Part shown: positions 22,876 through 34,350 of the stretch, in pieces
How the letters are laid out: every line of letters begins with the position of its first letter
How positions within the stretch are numbered: position 1 is the first letter of the stretch
Source: Brachynemurus nebulosus
Taxonomy: Eukaryota; Arthropoda; Insecta; Neuroptera; Myrmeleontidae
NCBI GenBank assembly: GCA_035578155.1
Contig: JAPWDM010000021.1
Coordinates: forward strand, 62,001-126,000
Reading direction: 5' to 3'
DNA length: 64,000 nt
Notes under the pieces: model-generated
What the model was told of the DNA's origin: nothing
Seen by the model: the letters and a program-made list of their open reading frames with translations, nothing else
Database searches by the model: none
Program-made: the position numbers and the translations under genes

Positions 22876-23784
22876 TACAGTCCCAGTCACTTGAATAGCC
22901 TCAGTCATTTTATCTAATATTTTTTATTTAACTTTTACATTATTGGACTGTCATCAGTTATTTATGGTAACCCTCTTGATAAGTAAATATATGTAACAAC
23001 ATCTAAGGTGACGGACCACATTTAATAAAGATAACAAATTCCTCTTTGTTGATTGATATAAGCCATTCACATGAATAGCCTCACATGTCTGTTTCAAAAT
23101 CTATGCGAAAAAATGATTATTTTTGTTCCAATTTTGTATTCAATTGACTTGTAAAAAGTGTGTTTAAACAAAATCACCATTGTTGTGTTATTGTTATCAA
23201 TATGAGACGACGTAAGATGTTAACTAAAGAAGAAATTGCGAAAATTGAATGTTATTTAGAACAAAATTTATCCAATCGTCAAATCGCAAAGAAACTTAAT
23301 CGAAGTCCAAAAGTTATTAACAATTTCGTGAAAAATAAAGAAAATTATGGAAAAAACTACAAGGGTAGGACAAAATATGCAACAACGGCACGAGAACGTC
23401 GCTTAATTTTACGAGAGGCGTCTAATTCAAAGAAAACGGCGAGATAAATAGCTAATCAATTTAATATAAAAGCATCTCTATCAACCGTTCGGCGCATTAT
23501 AAGAAGGGCACCACATTTAAAAAGGCTAAAATTGAAGAGAAGACCTGCGCTTAAAGATCACATTTCTGCACGTCTTTTCTTTGCAAAAAATCATATGTCC
23601 TAGACAACAGAATGGCAGAAAGTTATTTTTACAGACGAAAAGAAGTTTAATCTGGATGGACCTGATGGCTTTTCGTACTATTTCCACGATTTAAGAAAAA
23701 ACGGGCAAATTTTGTCACGTCGTCACTCGTCTGTTGGTGGTGTAATGTTTTGGGGAGCAATTTCTTATTATGGAGCTATAGATA

Positions 23785-25439
23785 CAGTGGCGCTCAAAAC
23801 ATATGCAACCAATACTGTATATTTATAAATTACTGCACTATTTTTTTAATATACATTCAAAATGATTAGTATCGTACCACTTTATTCCTAAGACATTAAC
23901 AAAACAAGAACACAAAAAATTCTTTATTTTTTTTCACACGCACAAAAAAAAAAAAATTATTTATAACAGGTACTGTCTTGTTAGTTCAAAACATTTGCAA
24001 TTAGAATAAAAAACGTGAGAACATTACTTAAGAAGCTGCGTAAAAGCATAGTCGACTTTTATAAGATAAAAATTAATTAGTTAAAGTAAATATTAACAAC
24101 AAAAAGCATGATTAAAAATTAGTTCTCACTTTATTCTGGTGGTTATTTTCTAATAAAAATGGCTGGCAACAAGTATAATATTAGTCAAAAAGAAAAAATT
24201 GTCCATGATTTTAAAAATGGATTGAGTCAGAAACAAATAAGTGAAAAATATTCAATACATAAATCTACCATATCAAGGATAATTAAAAAATATAAACAAA
24301 AACAGAATCTAGAAACAATTCATAAAGGTGGTAGAAAAAGAAAATTAACCGAAAAGGAAGACCATTTAATAATAAGGAAGATAAAACAAAATCCTAAAAT
24401 AACTGCAAAAGAGATTTTTAATGATTTGAGCTTGAATGTAAGTTTGTCAACAATAAAAAGGAGAGCTAAGGAACACGGATACAAGGCATACAGACCAGCA
24501 AAAAAACCGCAACTTTCACAGAAGAATATAAAAGCAAGGCTAGAATTCGCAAAGGCTCATAAAGACTGGACTTTACAAAAGTGGCGTACTGTACTTTTTT
24601 CAAATGAATGTAAATTTAATTTACGAGGTTCTGATGGAAATAAAAATGTAAGAAGACCAGCAGGAAAACGCTACCATCCAAAGTATACCGAAAAAACAGT
24701 TAAATTTGGTGGAGGAAACATTATGGTATGGGGTTGTTTCTCTGCAAATGGCGTAGGGCCCCTTAAAAAATAAAAGGTATACTGACAAAAGAACGTTATA
24801 AAGCCATTCTTCAGGACACTATGTTACGCTATGTTGAGAACGAGTTGCCACTTTCATGGATTTTTCAACACGACAACGATCCAAAGCACACTTCACAACT
24901 AGTGAACGGCTGGCTAAAGGATAATAATATTAAAGTGTTAAAGTGGCCAACTCAATCACCGGACCTCAGTCCGATTGAGAATCTCTGGCAGATTATAAAA
25001 CGAAAAATTTTAAATAATATCTTCAAAAAAAAGAAAGAACTGTACAAATGTATCAAAAAAGAGTGGAAAAAAATTTCTTATGGTGAAGTTACCAAGTTAA
25101 TCGGATCAATGCCACAAAGATGTGCTGAGGTTATTAGAAATAAAGGTTATTCAACAAAATATTAAAACTGGACTGAAAGAAAGTAGAATTTTATATGACT
25201 TTTTATATAAATTTATTGAGTTGCAAATGTTTTGAGCTACTAAAATAATACCTGTAAATAAATCTTTTTATTTCTTGTCATTTTAGTTTTGAGAAAAAAA
25301 TTGTTTTCATTGGTTTTTGTTTTGTAATTGTTTAGTGAATAAACTGCTATTGTATTACATACATGGGATTTTTATTATGTATATAATGTTGATGTTTGTA
25401 AGTACTCAGTTTCAGTTGCAAATGTTTTGAGCGCCACTG
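23785..25439 (+). mobile_element. Second Tc1-like element nested in the first
   Basis: Termini CAGTGGCGCTCAAAACAT at both ends, flanked by TA. An inner copy of the TTCAAAACATTTGCAA motif lies near each end (23,981-24,000 and 25,221-25,245), again an IR/DR layout. Total 1,655 bp. Confidence 0.95.
24159..25165 (+). pseudogene. Tc1 transposase with D-to-N and frameshift
   Basis: The N-terminal paired-like HTH ([19 protein letters not shown]) and second HTH are well preserved, followed by a GRPR-like hook (KGGRKRKL). The first catalytic residue is Asn: FSNECKFNL stands where WSDESKF is expected. A one-base shift in an A-run at about 24,765 breaks the frame (stop at 24,771-24,773). The rest resumes with FQHDNDPKHTS (D2) and SPDLSPIENLW (E), DD34E spacing. 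The product would be inactive on both counts. Confidence 0.9.
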
Positions 25440-26094
25440 TATAGTGGAATTAAAAGGGAAACAAAATTCCAAAAAGTACGTAGATCTATTAAAAATTGAA
25501 AAAAAGAAGATTTGTGAATCCGTAGGCGAACGAGAATGGATATATCAACACGATAATGCGTCCATTCACAATGCCCGGGGTGTCAAACAATGGTTCTCTG
25601 AAAATAATATTAACGTTTTGGAATGGCCGGCACTTTCTCCAGACTTAAATATTATAGAAAATGTTTGGGGATATTTAACGAGAGCTGTTTATGCTGAGGG
25701 ACGTCAATTTACGGATGCTAAAAAATTATGGAATGGAATTAAAGAAGCTTGGGAAAAATTAGATTTAAATTATATCCGTTCATTATACGACTCAATGCCT
25801 AATAGAATTTTTGAAGTAATAAAAAACAATGGCAAGTGTACAAAATATTAAAAATAAAGTACGTTGAATATCATTAAATTTGTGTTGTTCTTTCTTAAGT
25901 GAGGCTATTCATGTGGAAGGCTCTTCTCAGCCGTTATGTATATTTTGATTACCTTTATTATCATCCTATGTGATTCTGTTTAAACATTTATTTTTTGTAA
26001 ATATACATTGAATGTATAATAAAACAGAGGTACTTATATGACTCAAAAATTACGTACTCTAGTTTATAATAGGTGAGGCTATTCATGTGGCTGG

Positions 26095-26098
<4 letters not shown>

Positions 26099-26184
<86 letters not shown>
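26099..26184. repeat. (AT)n microsatellite at Tc1 right end
   Basis: Starts exactly at the right terminus of the Tc1 element and grades into TATACGTGTATATG variants to about 26,248. Confidence 0.95.
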
Positions 26185-26186
<2 letters not shown>

Positions 26187-26251
26187 GTGTATATGTATAT
26201 GTGTATATATACGTGTATATGTATATGTGTATATGTATATATATATATGTT

Positions 26252-27085
26252 CTGATACTGCGGTGTCCATTGGAACTTAACGTCGGCTTTAAGTAAGTCG
26301 TCCAATGGTGCTCGTAACTTCCGAATCTCTTCAATGAATTTCCCATAATGATTTACTGATCCCAGAAATGATCTTAGCTGACTGACGTTCTTTGGGGTTG
26401 GTAAGTTTCTTATTTTCTCAATATTTGCTGGGTCAGGACGAATACCATTTCCATCGATTATATGTCACAGATATTTAATTTGGTTTGACATGAATGTACA
26501 TTTGTCTAACTTTATCCTGAAACCATAATCAAGCAATCTTTGTAATACTTGTTTTACCGTATTTATGTGGGATTGCAAATTTGGTCCACATATTAAGATA
26601 TCATCCAAGTATGCCACCACATTTTCGATACCCGACAGCATAGTGTCCATGATTTGTTGAAAAATTCCCGGAGCTGCCTTTACACCAGGAGCTAACCGAT
26701 TGAACGTGAATAACCCTTTATGAGCATTAATCGTAAGTAACTTTTTTGTTTCGTCATCTACCTCAACTTGTAGATAAGCGTCAGATAGATCTATATGCGT
26801 AAAAAACTTGTTTCTTGATAGCGTTGCAAAAATATTTTCAGGAAGTGGCAAAGGATACTGGTGTGCTTGTACAGATTCATTTAAACCAGTGGAATAGTCA
26901 CCACAAATTCTTATTTGGCCACTTGGTTTCTTCGCCACCACAATAGGCGCAGCCCAGTCAGAGTAATCGACCGGCGATATGACCCCTATACCTTGAAGAC
27001 GTTCCGATTCTTTTTCTATCGCAGCTAAAGCTGAATATGCCACAGGTCTTTTAGGTCTGAATACTGGCTTTGCATTTGGCTTGAG
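26252..27085 (-). pseudogene. pol: Mag-like Ty3/gypsy RT fragment
   Basis: On the minus strand: DYSDWAAPIVVAKKPSGQIR, DLSDAYLQVEV (motif A intact), RLAPGVKAAPGIFQQIMD and the catalytic box VVAYLDDILICG, then the connection domain. An in-frame stop follows NQIKYL at about 26,466 (HII continues in frame), and the fragment goes on to [16 protein letters not shown] near 26,260, where it meets microsatellite DNA. Same clade as the integrase fragment at 1.3-2.5 kb, but 24 kb away and not demonstrably the same copy. Confidence 0.9.
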
Positions 27086-27105
27086 AAGAAGAAGCAGCAA
27101 AATTT

Positions 27106-28041
27106 TCCTGCTAATCTTCCAGCCCCTACACATAAACATGATGCATCAGCTGTCAAAGTTAAGGATTCGTCACCAGCGAATTCATCTGTATTTGGACGCA
27201 ATGTCTCAGTTCGTGAAGTGAATCAACATTCAACATTCACTCCATCTTTACCTACATTGATTGAAGTGTCACGTATGACTTACAATCAAATTTGCACTGA
27301 TGATGTCAATTTTAAGAAGGTGATGGTCCCAGAATATATAGACTACTATTTTTCTGTGTGTCAATGGTTAAGAATCATAGCCATCAAATCAAAGAATAAT
27401 GATGCATTGAATGATGTAGAACAAACCATTTCTATGTCATGCAATAATTTATCTCTGCTTACCAGAACCACTCCGATTGACTTTGTCTGCAATTGGTAAT
27501 GTTACATCTATGACAAAGGAAACTCTATATCCAACATTTCCTGAGTATCCCAGTCATGTAGTTGAAGGGTTTTCCGGATATTACGGTGAAATTGACGAGG
27601 ACACGCACAATCTCTATGAAGAGCTCTGTGCCCCAGGCGTCACTGCTGAAGCCGTTAGGCATTCTGTAAGTGATCAAAACCATGGAAATTACGATTCAAT
27701 ACTTGCACCTGCTGGCCAAGCGGTCAATCAGAATTTGTTAGGTTATAAACCTCTACTATTCCGAAGAAATGAAGCAAAAGACTTATGTCTATCTCATGGA
27801 ATAGAACTTAATATGTTCACTGAAACTATACCCGGTACAGCTATCAACGTGCTTTTTCTCAAGGCTATATCTAATCACTTGGCACAAACCGCAACTTTCA
27901 AGAACACTCAAGCGACAGTATTCTCAATTTCGGAAAATGGTGCATTATCTCAGTTGATACGTGAAATCCCATCCTCGTCGCCACTGTTGTAGCTTCGTCT
28001 GCTGCTGATTATAATTTCGTTAAATATACGTGGGTTAATTA
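27106..28041 (+). pseudogene. Unrecognised viral-capsid-like ORF (candidate EVE)
   Basis: A coding-looking stretch of about 310 codons. Frame 1 (about 27,106-27,480) holds VPEYIDYYFSVCQWLRI. After a frameshift near 27,480, the frame 27,477-27,992 holds HVVEGFSGYYGEIDEDT and NQNLLGYKPLLFRRNE. A second shift near 27,965 opens a last frame to the TAG at 28,039-28,041. Composition and codon use are more balanced than in the AT-rich flanks. There is no Cys/His motif, RT, integrase or transposase signature. The overall look (soluble, Asn/Thr-rich) suggests a totivirus-like or other RNA-virus structural protein, but I do not recognise it firmly. It begins exactly at the breakpoint of the RT fragment. 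Confidence 0.4.
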
Positions 28042-28219
28042 GGTTTATAAGACAAACACATATTTAAACCAAAACGTAATAATTTATTAAGCTAACATAC
28101 AGAATATCATACGCGTTGTTAAGTTTTCTTAAGATGACGGTTTTTGAATGAATGTCTGAATATATGTATATTGACAACTTAAAATAAAATAAAATAAAAT
28201 AATTTTGTAACAGGGCTGC

Positions 28220-28225
<6 letters not shown>

Positions 28226-28300
<75 letters not shown>
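28226..28300. repeat. (AT)n microsatellite replacing an LTR
   Basis: About 75 bp of AT that stops one base before the primer-binding site of the following retroelement, where its 5' LTR should be. An (AAAAT)n run precedes at about 28,183-28,203. Confidence 0.95.
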
Positions 28301-28302
<2 letters not shown>

Positions 28303-28640
28303 GGCGATCCTGCCAGGATAGTTATCCTTCGGTCGACAAAAAGGACAATAAGTGAAAAACGGGACATTGTGAATACAGACTGTGAATTTACTGTGCACTA
28401 CCAGCTTGTAGAACCAGCCCAGGTCAAGACGGTGTACAAAAGGAAAATAACGAGCAACCGAACATTGTGCGCTACCAGCTTGGAGTCGAACCAGGTCACG
28501 ACGGTGTACAACAACTGGAAAAACAACAGAAAAACCCGACTACAGAGACAGGTCAAGACGCTGCAACAAAATAGCCGAGCTTGTACAAAGGTAGGTGGAT
28601 TGTTGATTTTTCTCTCTGCTTTTAAGTTATTTTTCCAATC

Positions 28641-29621
28641 ATGAATCCTGATTCACAAAATCCATCCCGATCACAATCTCCAGAAGTCTCCGAAGATAAC
28701 GATGTTCCAATGGAACACATTCCTATTTCATTCCTTGCGCAAATGGTAACCCCATTCAACGGAAACCCTTCCGAATTACATAATTTCATACAAAACGCCG
28801 AAAATGCCCTCAATTTAGCAACTGATTCACAACAAAGAGCGCTAACGGCACTTATATTTTCAAAAGTCTCTTCAGACGTTAAAAATAAATTAAATGCTAC
28901 AAATATTTTATCATTCTATGATTTAAAAATAAAATTAAAACAAATTTATCAAATAACAGAAAGTCTCACATATTTGCAAGAACAATTAGAAACGTGTAGG
29001 CAAAAACCAAATGAATCTATAAAAGAATTTTACTTAAGAATTGAAAGTTTAAATTCAAAAATTATTCAAATGGTAAAAGAAAATAATATTTCAGAATCAT
29101 TATTATTAGGAAAGCTAGCACTCATCGAAGAAATGGCATTACGACGGTTTACACACCATTGTAAACCAGAAATATCAAATATTTTACGCCATAAAACTTA
29201 TTCTTCGATGAATGAAGCTTTATGCATAGTAAGCGAAGAAGAAGCATTTCTAAACGTTCAAAATCAATTTAAAAATTTTAACGTTGGTAATTCTCAACCT
29301 CGTAAATATTGTAAAATATGTAAACGTTCAAATCATAATACAAAGGATTGTAGGAGTAAATCAAATTACCCATCGTATAACAATCCTCCAAATCGATCGG
29401 ATAATAATCGATCAGTAATTAAACAATGCACATATTGCAATTTTAAGGGTCATACTATTGAAGAGTGTAGAAAAAAACAATATAACGAAAGATTAAATAA
29501 CCCTAATCCAAAAGTAGCACATGCAAATGATAATTTAAACTTAAAAACGCTCGGGTTGACAGAAGCCGCAACAACGAGCAAACAAGTAGAATCGGCTTCA
29601 CAAAAATTCCAAATGGCTTAA
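28641..29621 (+). CDS. gag: Errantivirus-like Gag, intact 326 codons
   Basis: An uninterrupted ORF. The capsid-type helical domain spans roughly residues 30-220 (VTPFNGNPSELHNFIQNAEN near its start, then helices with IKEFYLRIESLNSKIIQM). Two zinc knuckles follow: CKICKRSNHNTKDC and CTYCNFKGHTIEEC, separated by an Asn/Pro-rich linker. Gag packages element RNA into particles. The pol frame overlaps its end by about 70 nt in the -1 phase, the usual errantivirus arrangement for frameshifted Gag-Pol. Confidence 0.9.
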   Translation: MNPDSQNPSRSQSPEVSEDNDVPMEHIPISFLAQMVTPFNGNPSELHNFIQNAENALNLATDSQQRALTALIFSKVSSDVKNKLNATNILSFYDLKIKLKQIYQITESLTYLQEQLETCRQKPNESIKEFYLRIESLNSKIIQMVKENNISESLLLGKLALIEEMALRRFTHHCKPEISNILRHKTYSSMNEALCIVSEEEAFLNVQNQFKNFNVGNSQPRKYCKICKRSNHNTKDCRSKSNYPSYNNPPNRSDNNRSVIKQCTYCNFKGHTIEECRKKQYNERLNNPNPKVAHANDNLNLKTLGLTEAATTSKQVESASQKFQMA

Positions 29622-32435
29622 TTGATAAAAAATTAATTTTTAATTCCCCACATTCAAAAACTAACGAATTTATCTTCTTGATCGATACTGGTGCAAGTGT
29701 CAGTCTGATAAAATTGGATAACATAAATCCAAATTATAATACTGAAATAGATACAAGTATTAAACCAAATATTAGCGGTATAACAGACGGCGTAATACAA
29801 CCTTACGGACTTGTTTCAATCTTTTTGACTAAAAATAATTTTAACTTTCATCATTATTTTCATTTAGTAGATAGCGATAAGGTCCCATTTCACGGAATAA
29901 TTGGTTCTGATTTTTTGGCAAAATATAACGCAGTTATTGATTATAAAAATAATTTAATTTCTCTCGATCCAATACTTAATGTTTTCCAAATTAATATTGA
30001 TCCTGTACGAAAACAAGAAATTATTAAAATTTTAAGAACAGACGGACTTACAGAAATTGAAAAACAAAAATTAGAAAACACTATTTTACAATTTCATACT
30101 ATTGTGAAATTAGATGACGGCCCACCAGGTTGTACACAAAAAATCGAGCACGAAATTAAATTAATTGACAATGTACCAATTAAAAATAAAATTTACCCTC
30201 TTCCAAAAAAATTAAGGGACGAAGCACAACGACAAGTAGATGAATTATTAAAAAATGGTATTATTTTTTACCATTTTTTATACGGTCGTGAATTTTTAAT
30301 AAAAACTGATCATCGTCCTTTGGTATGGCTAAATTCCGTAAAGGATCCGACGAGTAGATTGGTACGCTGGAGGTTAAAGTTACTTAATTATCAATATAAA
30401 ATTCAATACACCCCAGGCAAAACCAATTACACCGCGGATACTTTAAGTCGTCCAATATTAGTAGCTATGTTAAATAAAGAAAAATCATTTGAAAATTTCC
30501 AAAGATTTAATAAAACATGTAACCCCAATATAAAAATTAATCGAGGTAATGACATAAATAATATTAAATCACTAATAATACCTATTACAAAAGATCTTCA
30601 AATAAAAGAAGAATTAAAAACATTTATTCTAAATAATTTTAATAAAAATGATATTACAAATGCTAATATAGGTCAAATAATACGAAAAGATAAAAATAAT
30701 CAAAGCATAATTTTATTAATATTAAAACATAAAATAAAAGATAAATTAAATCTTAAAATATTATATCAAGCGTTAGAAGAAATATCTTTAACATCCGAAA
30801 ATAATACAATTATTAATTTAAAACATATCGATAAAACAATAAGTGAAAAATACATAAATAATTTACTATCGTATCATTTCAATGATGACATCGAAATAAT
30901 CGATATAAATAATATTGGTTTTTCTTCACTATTAACTGAAGAGGAAATCCAAGAAGCATTAGAAAAAGAACTAGGTGTAAGCAGTAATACAATTGAAGAA
31001 GATTTAACAGAAGAAGAAATACAAGAAATATTAGAAAAAGAATTGAACGAAATTCAACAAGAAGGTATGGACAACGAAACTAACAATCAAGAAGAAAATG
31101 AAGGACCAATACCAAGCACTTCAGGTATGAATAACGCAATCGAAACGATACCAATAAATGAAGAAACAAGTGACGAAGAAATTGTTAATGAAGAAACTAC
31201 AAATGAAGAAACAACTAACGAGGAAATAAATAATCAAGAAACAAATAATGAAGAAACAGTGGAAACTATCATCGTCAGAACAGAAGCGGAAAAACAACAG
31301 TTACTACGCGAATACCATGATTCACCATTAAGAGGTCACCCAGGCATTGCCCGCACATACAGCGAACTTAGGTCACCCAGGCATTGCCCGCACATACAGC
31401 GAACTTCGACAAAAATACTTTTGGAAAGGTATGAAAACATACGTCGAAAAATACATCAAGAACTGTCCCATATGTCAAAAAACAAAAACAACTCGTATTA
31501 GAAAAGCACCAATGGTAATCACCACAACAGCAAAGAACTTCAATGACGAAATCTCAATGGATTTTATAGGCCCACTTCCGGTAACAAGGAATCAAAATAA
31601 GTTCATCCTTACGATCCAGGATAATCTGACAAAGCACCTTCAAGTTTATCCACTTCAGGATAGAAAAGCAGAAACAACAGCAATCTATTTCCTGAAATAT
31701 GCAAGCACATTTGGTTTTCCGAAGTCCATTCTAACGGATCAAGATCCTGTTTTTACCAGCTCCGTCATCAAAGAAGTCAATAAATTATTCAACATCAAAC
31801 AGAAGACCACATCTCCATATCATCCTCAAACAAATGGTTCGCTAGAAAGAACACATTCGTACATTGAAAATTATTTAAGATCATATATCAACACTGAAAT
31901 GAACGACTGGGATGAAATGCTGTATTTAGCCACATTTTCATTCAACACCCACAAAAATCGCTCCACTGACGAAACACCATACAAACTTGTATTTGGAATC
32001 GATCCGAATATTCCAACATCGTTTGAAAGAAACACAAATGCAAAAACATATCAAGAATTATCACAAGAAGTGCAAGAAAAAATCAAGAAATTACGTTTAG
32101 CTGCAAGAGAAAATTTAAAACAAAGCAAAATCAAAAATAAAGCTCAATACGACAAGCAAACAAAAGTAAGAAATTTCCAAGTAGGAGAATACGTCCTAGT
32201 AAAAGAAGGCCAATCCGCTCCAGGGAAATTATCCTGTCGCTACAAAGGTCCATTTAAAATCATATCTGTCCATCCTGATACCCACACAGTTAAAGTTAGA
32301 TATAGAAATACAAATAAAACATTCCACGAAAATAACTTGAAACCTTACGTTTCAGATGGCAAAGTTATCAACGTTGTTACCAATACTACTGCTTATACAC
32401 CAAACGACGGCAGAAATACAGGTGGAACAAATTAA
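29560..32435 (+). pseudogene. pol: Errantivirus-like Pol, RT/RNase H mostly deleted
   Basis: Protease active site in FLIDTGASVSLI. RT starts (KKLRDEAQRQVDELLKNGII) but joins at about 30,265 directly to the end of RNase H (YGREFLIKTDHRPLVWL), in frame, so the RT catalytic core is missing. A long acidic spacer with NEETTNEE-type repeats follows. A 37-bp tandem duplication (31,333-31,406) shifts the frame inside the integrase zinc domain. The integrase then continues with YFWKGMK, CPICQKTKT, D in SMDFIGPL, D in LTDQDPVF and E in TNGSLERTHS, through the C-terminal domain (GPFKIISVHPDTHTVKV). The last 80 nt overlap env. Confidence 0.9.
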
Positions 32436-34317
32436 CACCTCGCCGGGAATTTTATTCAAGAAACTAGGGGACGCGAAAATATGTAACCAAAAATTCACAC
32501 TAATGCACTACATCAATACAACTACATTCGAAGAAAATTTAGAAAAGGCTCAAGAATACTACCACAAATCATACATTTTCTGCAAGATGATACCAAGTAA
32601 TCACTCCAACGCCGGGACCTGTAAATTACAACAAAAATTATTAGTACAGCAAATGGAAGAAATAAAAACTTTAATCAAAACTATTCAAGCTCATCACGTA
32701 CGTAGACGAAGAGGACTTTTAAATGTAGGTTCTAAAATATTAAAATGGCTTATCGGATCACCGGATTCTGATGACGCAACATTCTATACGAATTCGATAA
32801 ATTCTATTATTAATGATAGGAAAACAACACATCTGTTAATGAAAGATCAAATAAAAATTCTATCAGAAACAATGAATACTTTAAATAAAACGTTAAATAC
32901 TATTCAAGGCGCGGAACAAGAATTAAATATTAATATTAAAACTTTTAATCAATACATATCTAATTCTTCTAGCATAATTAATCGCAATTCACTTGAAATC
33001 GAGCTTTTAGACCATTTATTGCTAATAAAACAAATAAATGATTTAAATCTAAAACAATTACAATCTTATAGTATGACACTAACATTAATAAGACACGGGA
33101 TAATTGATTACAACATAATTACTCCTACAAATCTTATGAATGAATTAAGTCAAATTTCTTCTCTTGAATTACCAATTAAAGTTAGCACAGAGACTATTGA
33201 AAATTATTATAAATTAATGGAAGTCAAAGCTTTTATGACTGATAACATTTTAGTAATTTTATTAAAAGTCCCAATAGCGCAAATTACTGAATACAGTTTA
33301 TATCAAGCATTTCCACTTCCAACACCATTACAAAATTCCTCACAAGTATCCTATATTACCATAGATTTTCCCTACATAATATCCAGCAGAGGAAAGTCAC
33401 AATTCGCTACTCTAAAACAGCTCGATCCATGTACACTAGTCAATGATGTGTACATCTGTAAAAATATCGACACACTACAAAGAAGAACCGACAACATTTG
33501 CGAGTTAGAAATGTTCGATCTTCAAGAAGCATCCATTCCCAGGTCATGCAAGAAAACCACCATATACGCACAGTCCGAAGTCTGGAAACAAATATCCCAA
33601 AATCAATGGTTGTTCATCTTATCAAAACCGACAAAGGGAACCGTACTCTGCACACAGTATCCAGATGAAGAAAGAAGCCTGCATGGAATTGGACTTCTCA
33701 AAATTCCAAACAACTGCCGCTTCATGACACACAACGTCGTACTACAGCCCGAAATGTCAATCAAAAACCTATCCGTCTACATACACATTCCAGCAGTCGA
33801 CATCCTGGAAGATGATTGCTGCAAATATTTACATAAAGAAGAGGCCCTAAAACCACAATACTTAAAGCCCATAAAATTAACAAATCTGGACCTCAACGAA
33901 GTCAAATACACTCAACATCAATTGGAGAAGATGGACGAAAATCTTCAAAGCCAGTTAAACAAACCATTTATAATCAAGTACGAAAACGTCATTTACAACT
34001 GGTTATGCTACATTGGTATGGGAATCATAGCTGTACTACTACTTTACTACTTTTATAAATATGGAATATTCAAAGTAATAGCGACGTTACTAGCAAGATT
34101 ATTCAAATGCCTATGCCCATGCACCAAATCGGGAGGCAACACATTTAATTTTTACAATTGTCTATTCGGAGAGAACCGGAGGAATCAAGTCCAGCCGTAC
34201 AATCACGAAGTGGTCTTCGAGCCCAGCAGCCAAACAGTACTTTTGAAGGACCGAAGAATCCAAACTTCAGCATCATGTGTATCTGGACGCCGTCCCATTC
34301 GCCCAGTCAAATTCTAA
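32356..34317 (+). CDS. env: Errantivirus-like envelope glycoprotein, intact 653 codons
   Basis: An open frame from ATG to TAA. N-terminal signal peptide (residues about 1-19, hydrophobic LLPILLLIHQ). A furin-type site HVRRRRG lies near residue 120, followed by a fusion-peptide-like stretch (GLLNVGSKILKWLIG). Helical heptad-like segments follow (residues about 160-230) and a Cys-containing ectodomain. One C-terminal transmembrane helix (YIGMGIIAVLLLYYFY) and a cytoplasmic tail with CLCPC complete it. This is the layout of the baculovirus F-like envelope genes of gypsy errantiviruses. It is intact although pol in the same element is not. In most such elements env is expressed from a spliced RNA; no splice site was determined here. 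Confidence 0.9.
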   Translation: MAKLSTLLPILLLIHQTTAEIQVEQINTSPGILFKKLGDAKICNQKFTLMHYINTTTFEENLEKAQEYYHKSYIFCKMIPSNHSNAGTCKLQQKLLVQQMEEIKTLIKTIQAHHVRRRRGLLNVGSKILKWLIGSPDSDDATFYTNSINSIINDRKTTHLLMKDQIKILSETMNTLNKTLNTIQGAEQELNINIKTFNQYISNSSSIINRNSLEIELLDHLLLIKQINDLNLKQLQSYSMTLTLIRHGIIDYNIITPTNLMNELSQISSLELPIKVSTETIENYYKLMEVKAFMTDNILVILLKVPIAQITEYSLYQAFPLPTPLQNSSQVSYITIDFPYIISSRGKSQFATLKQLDPCTLVNDVYICKNIDTLQRRTDNICELEMFDLQEASIPRSCKKTTIYAQSEVWKQISQNQWLFILSKPTKGTVLCTQYPDEERSLHGIGLLKIPNNCRFMTHNVVLQPEMSIKNLSVYIHIPAVDILEDDCCKYLHKEEALKPQYLKPIKLTNLDLNEVKYTQHQLEKMDENLQSQLNKPFIIKYENVIYNWLCYIGMGIIAVLLLYYFYKYGIFKVIATLLARLFKCLCPCTKSGGNTFNFYNCLFGENRRNQVQPYNHEVVFEPSSQTVLLKDRRIQTSASCVSGRRPIRPVKF

Positions 34318-34350
34318 GGTCCCGCAGGAACCTTTCTAATGGGGGAGGAG

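Larger units (their letters stand above)
23202..25851 (+). pseudogene. Tc3-like DD34E transposase, interrupted
   Basis: The ATG at 23,202 opens a helix-turn-helix region (IAKIECYLEQNLSNRQIAKK) and a second HTH. In-frame TAA at about 23,445 and TAG at about 23,601 interrupt it. The catalytic triad is present: D in FTDEKKFNL, D in QHDNASIHN and E in LNIIENVWG, with 34 residues between the last two. At 23,784 another Tc1 is inserted. Removing it together with one TA restores the frame exactly across the junction, so the gene was open here when it was hit. The C-terminus ends ...GKCTKY at 25,851. Confidence 0.9.
22878..26099 (+). mobile_element. Tc1/Tc3-like element with IR/DR ends, host of a second Tc1
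   Basis: The left end CAGTCCCAGTCACTTGAATA (22,878) and right end (26,099, reverse complement TAGTCCCAGCCACATGAATA) are flanked by TA. Each end repeats the motif internally: CACATGAATAGCCTCAC near 23,066-23,086 and its complement near 25,900-25,918. This gives the two-direct-repeats-per-end IR/DR layout. Excluding the nested element the unit is about 1.57 kb. Confidence 0.9.

Noticed and set aside
25988..26346. Tyr-Ile repeat ORFs on both strands (also at 28.1-28.4, 34.9-35.1 and 55.7-56.0 kb)
   Set aside because: Translations of (AT)n microsatellites.
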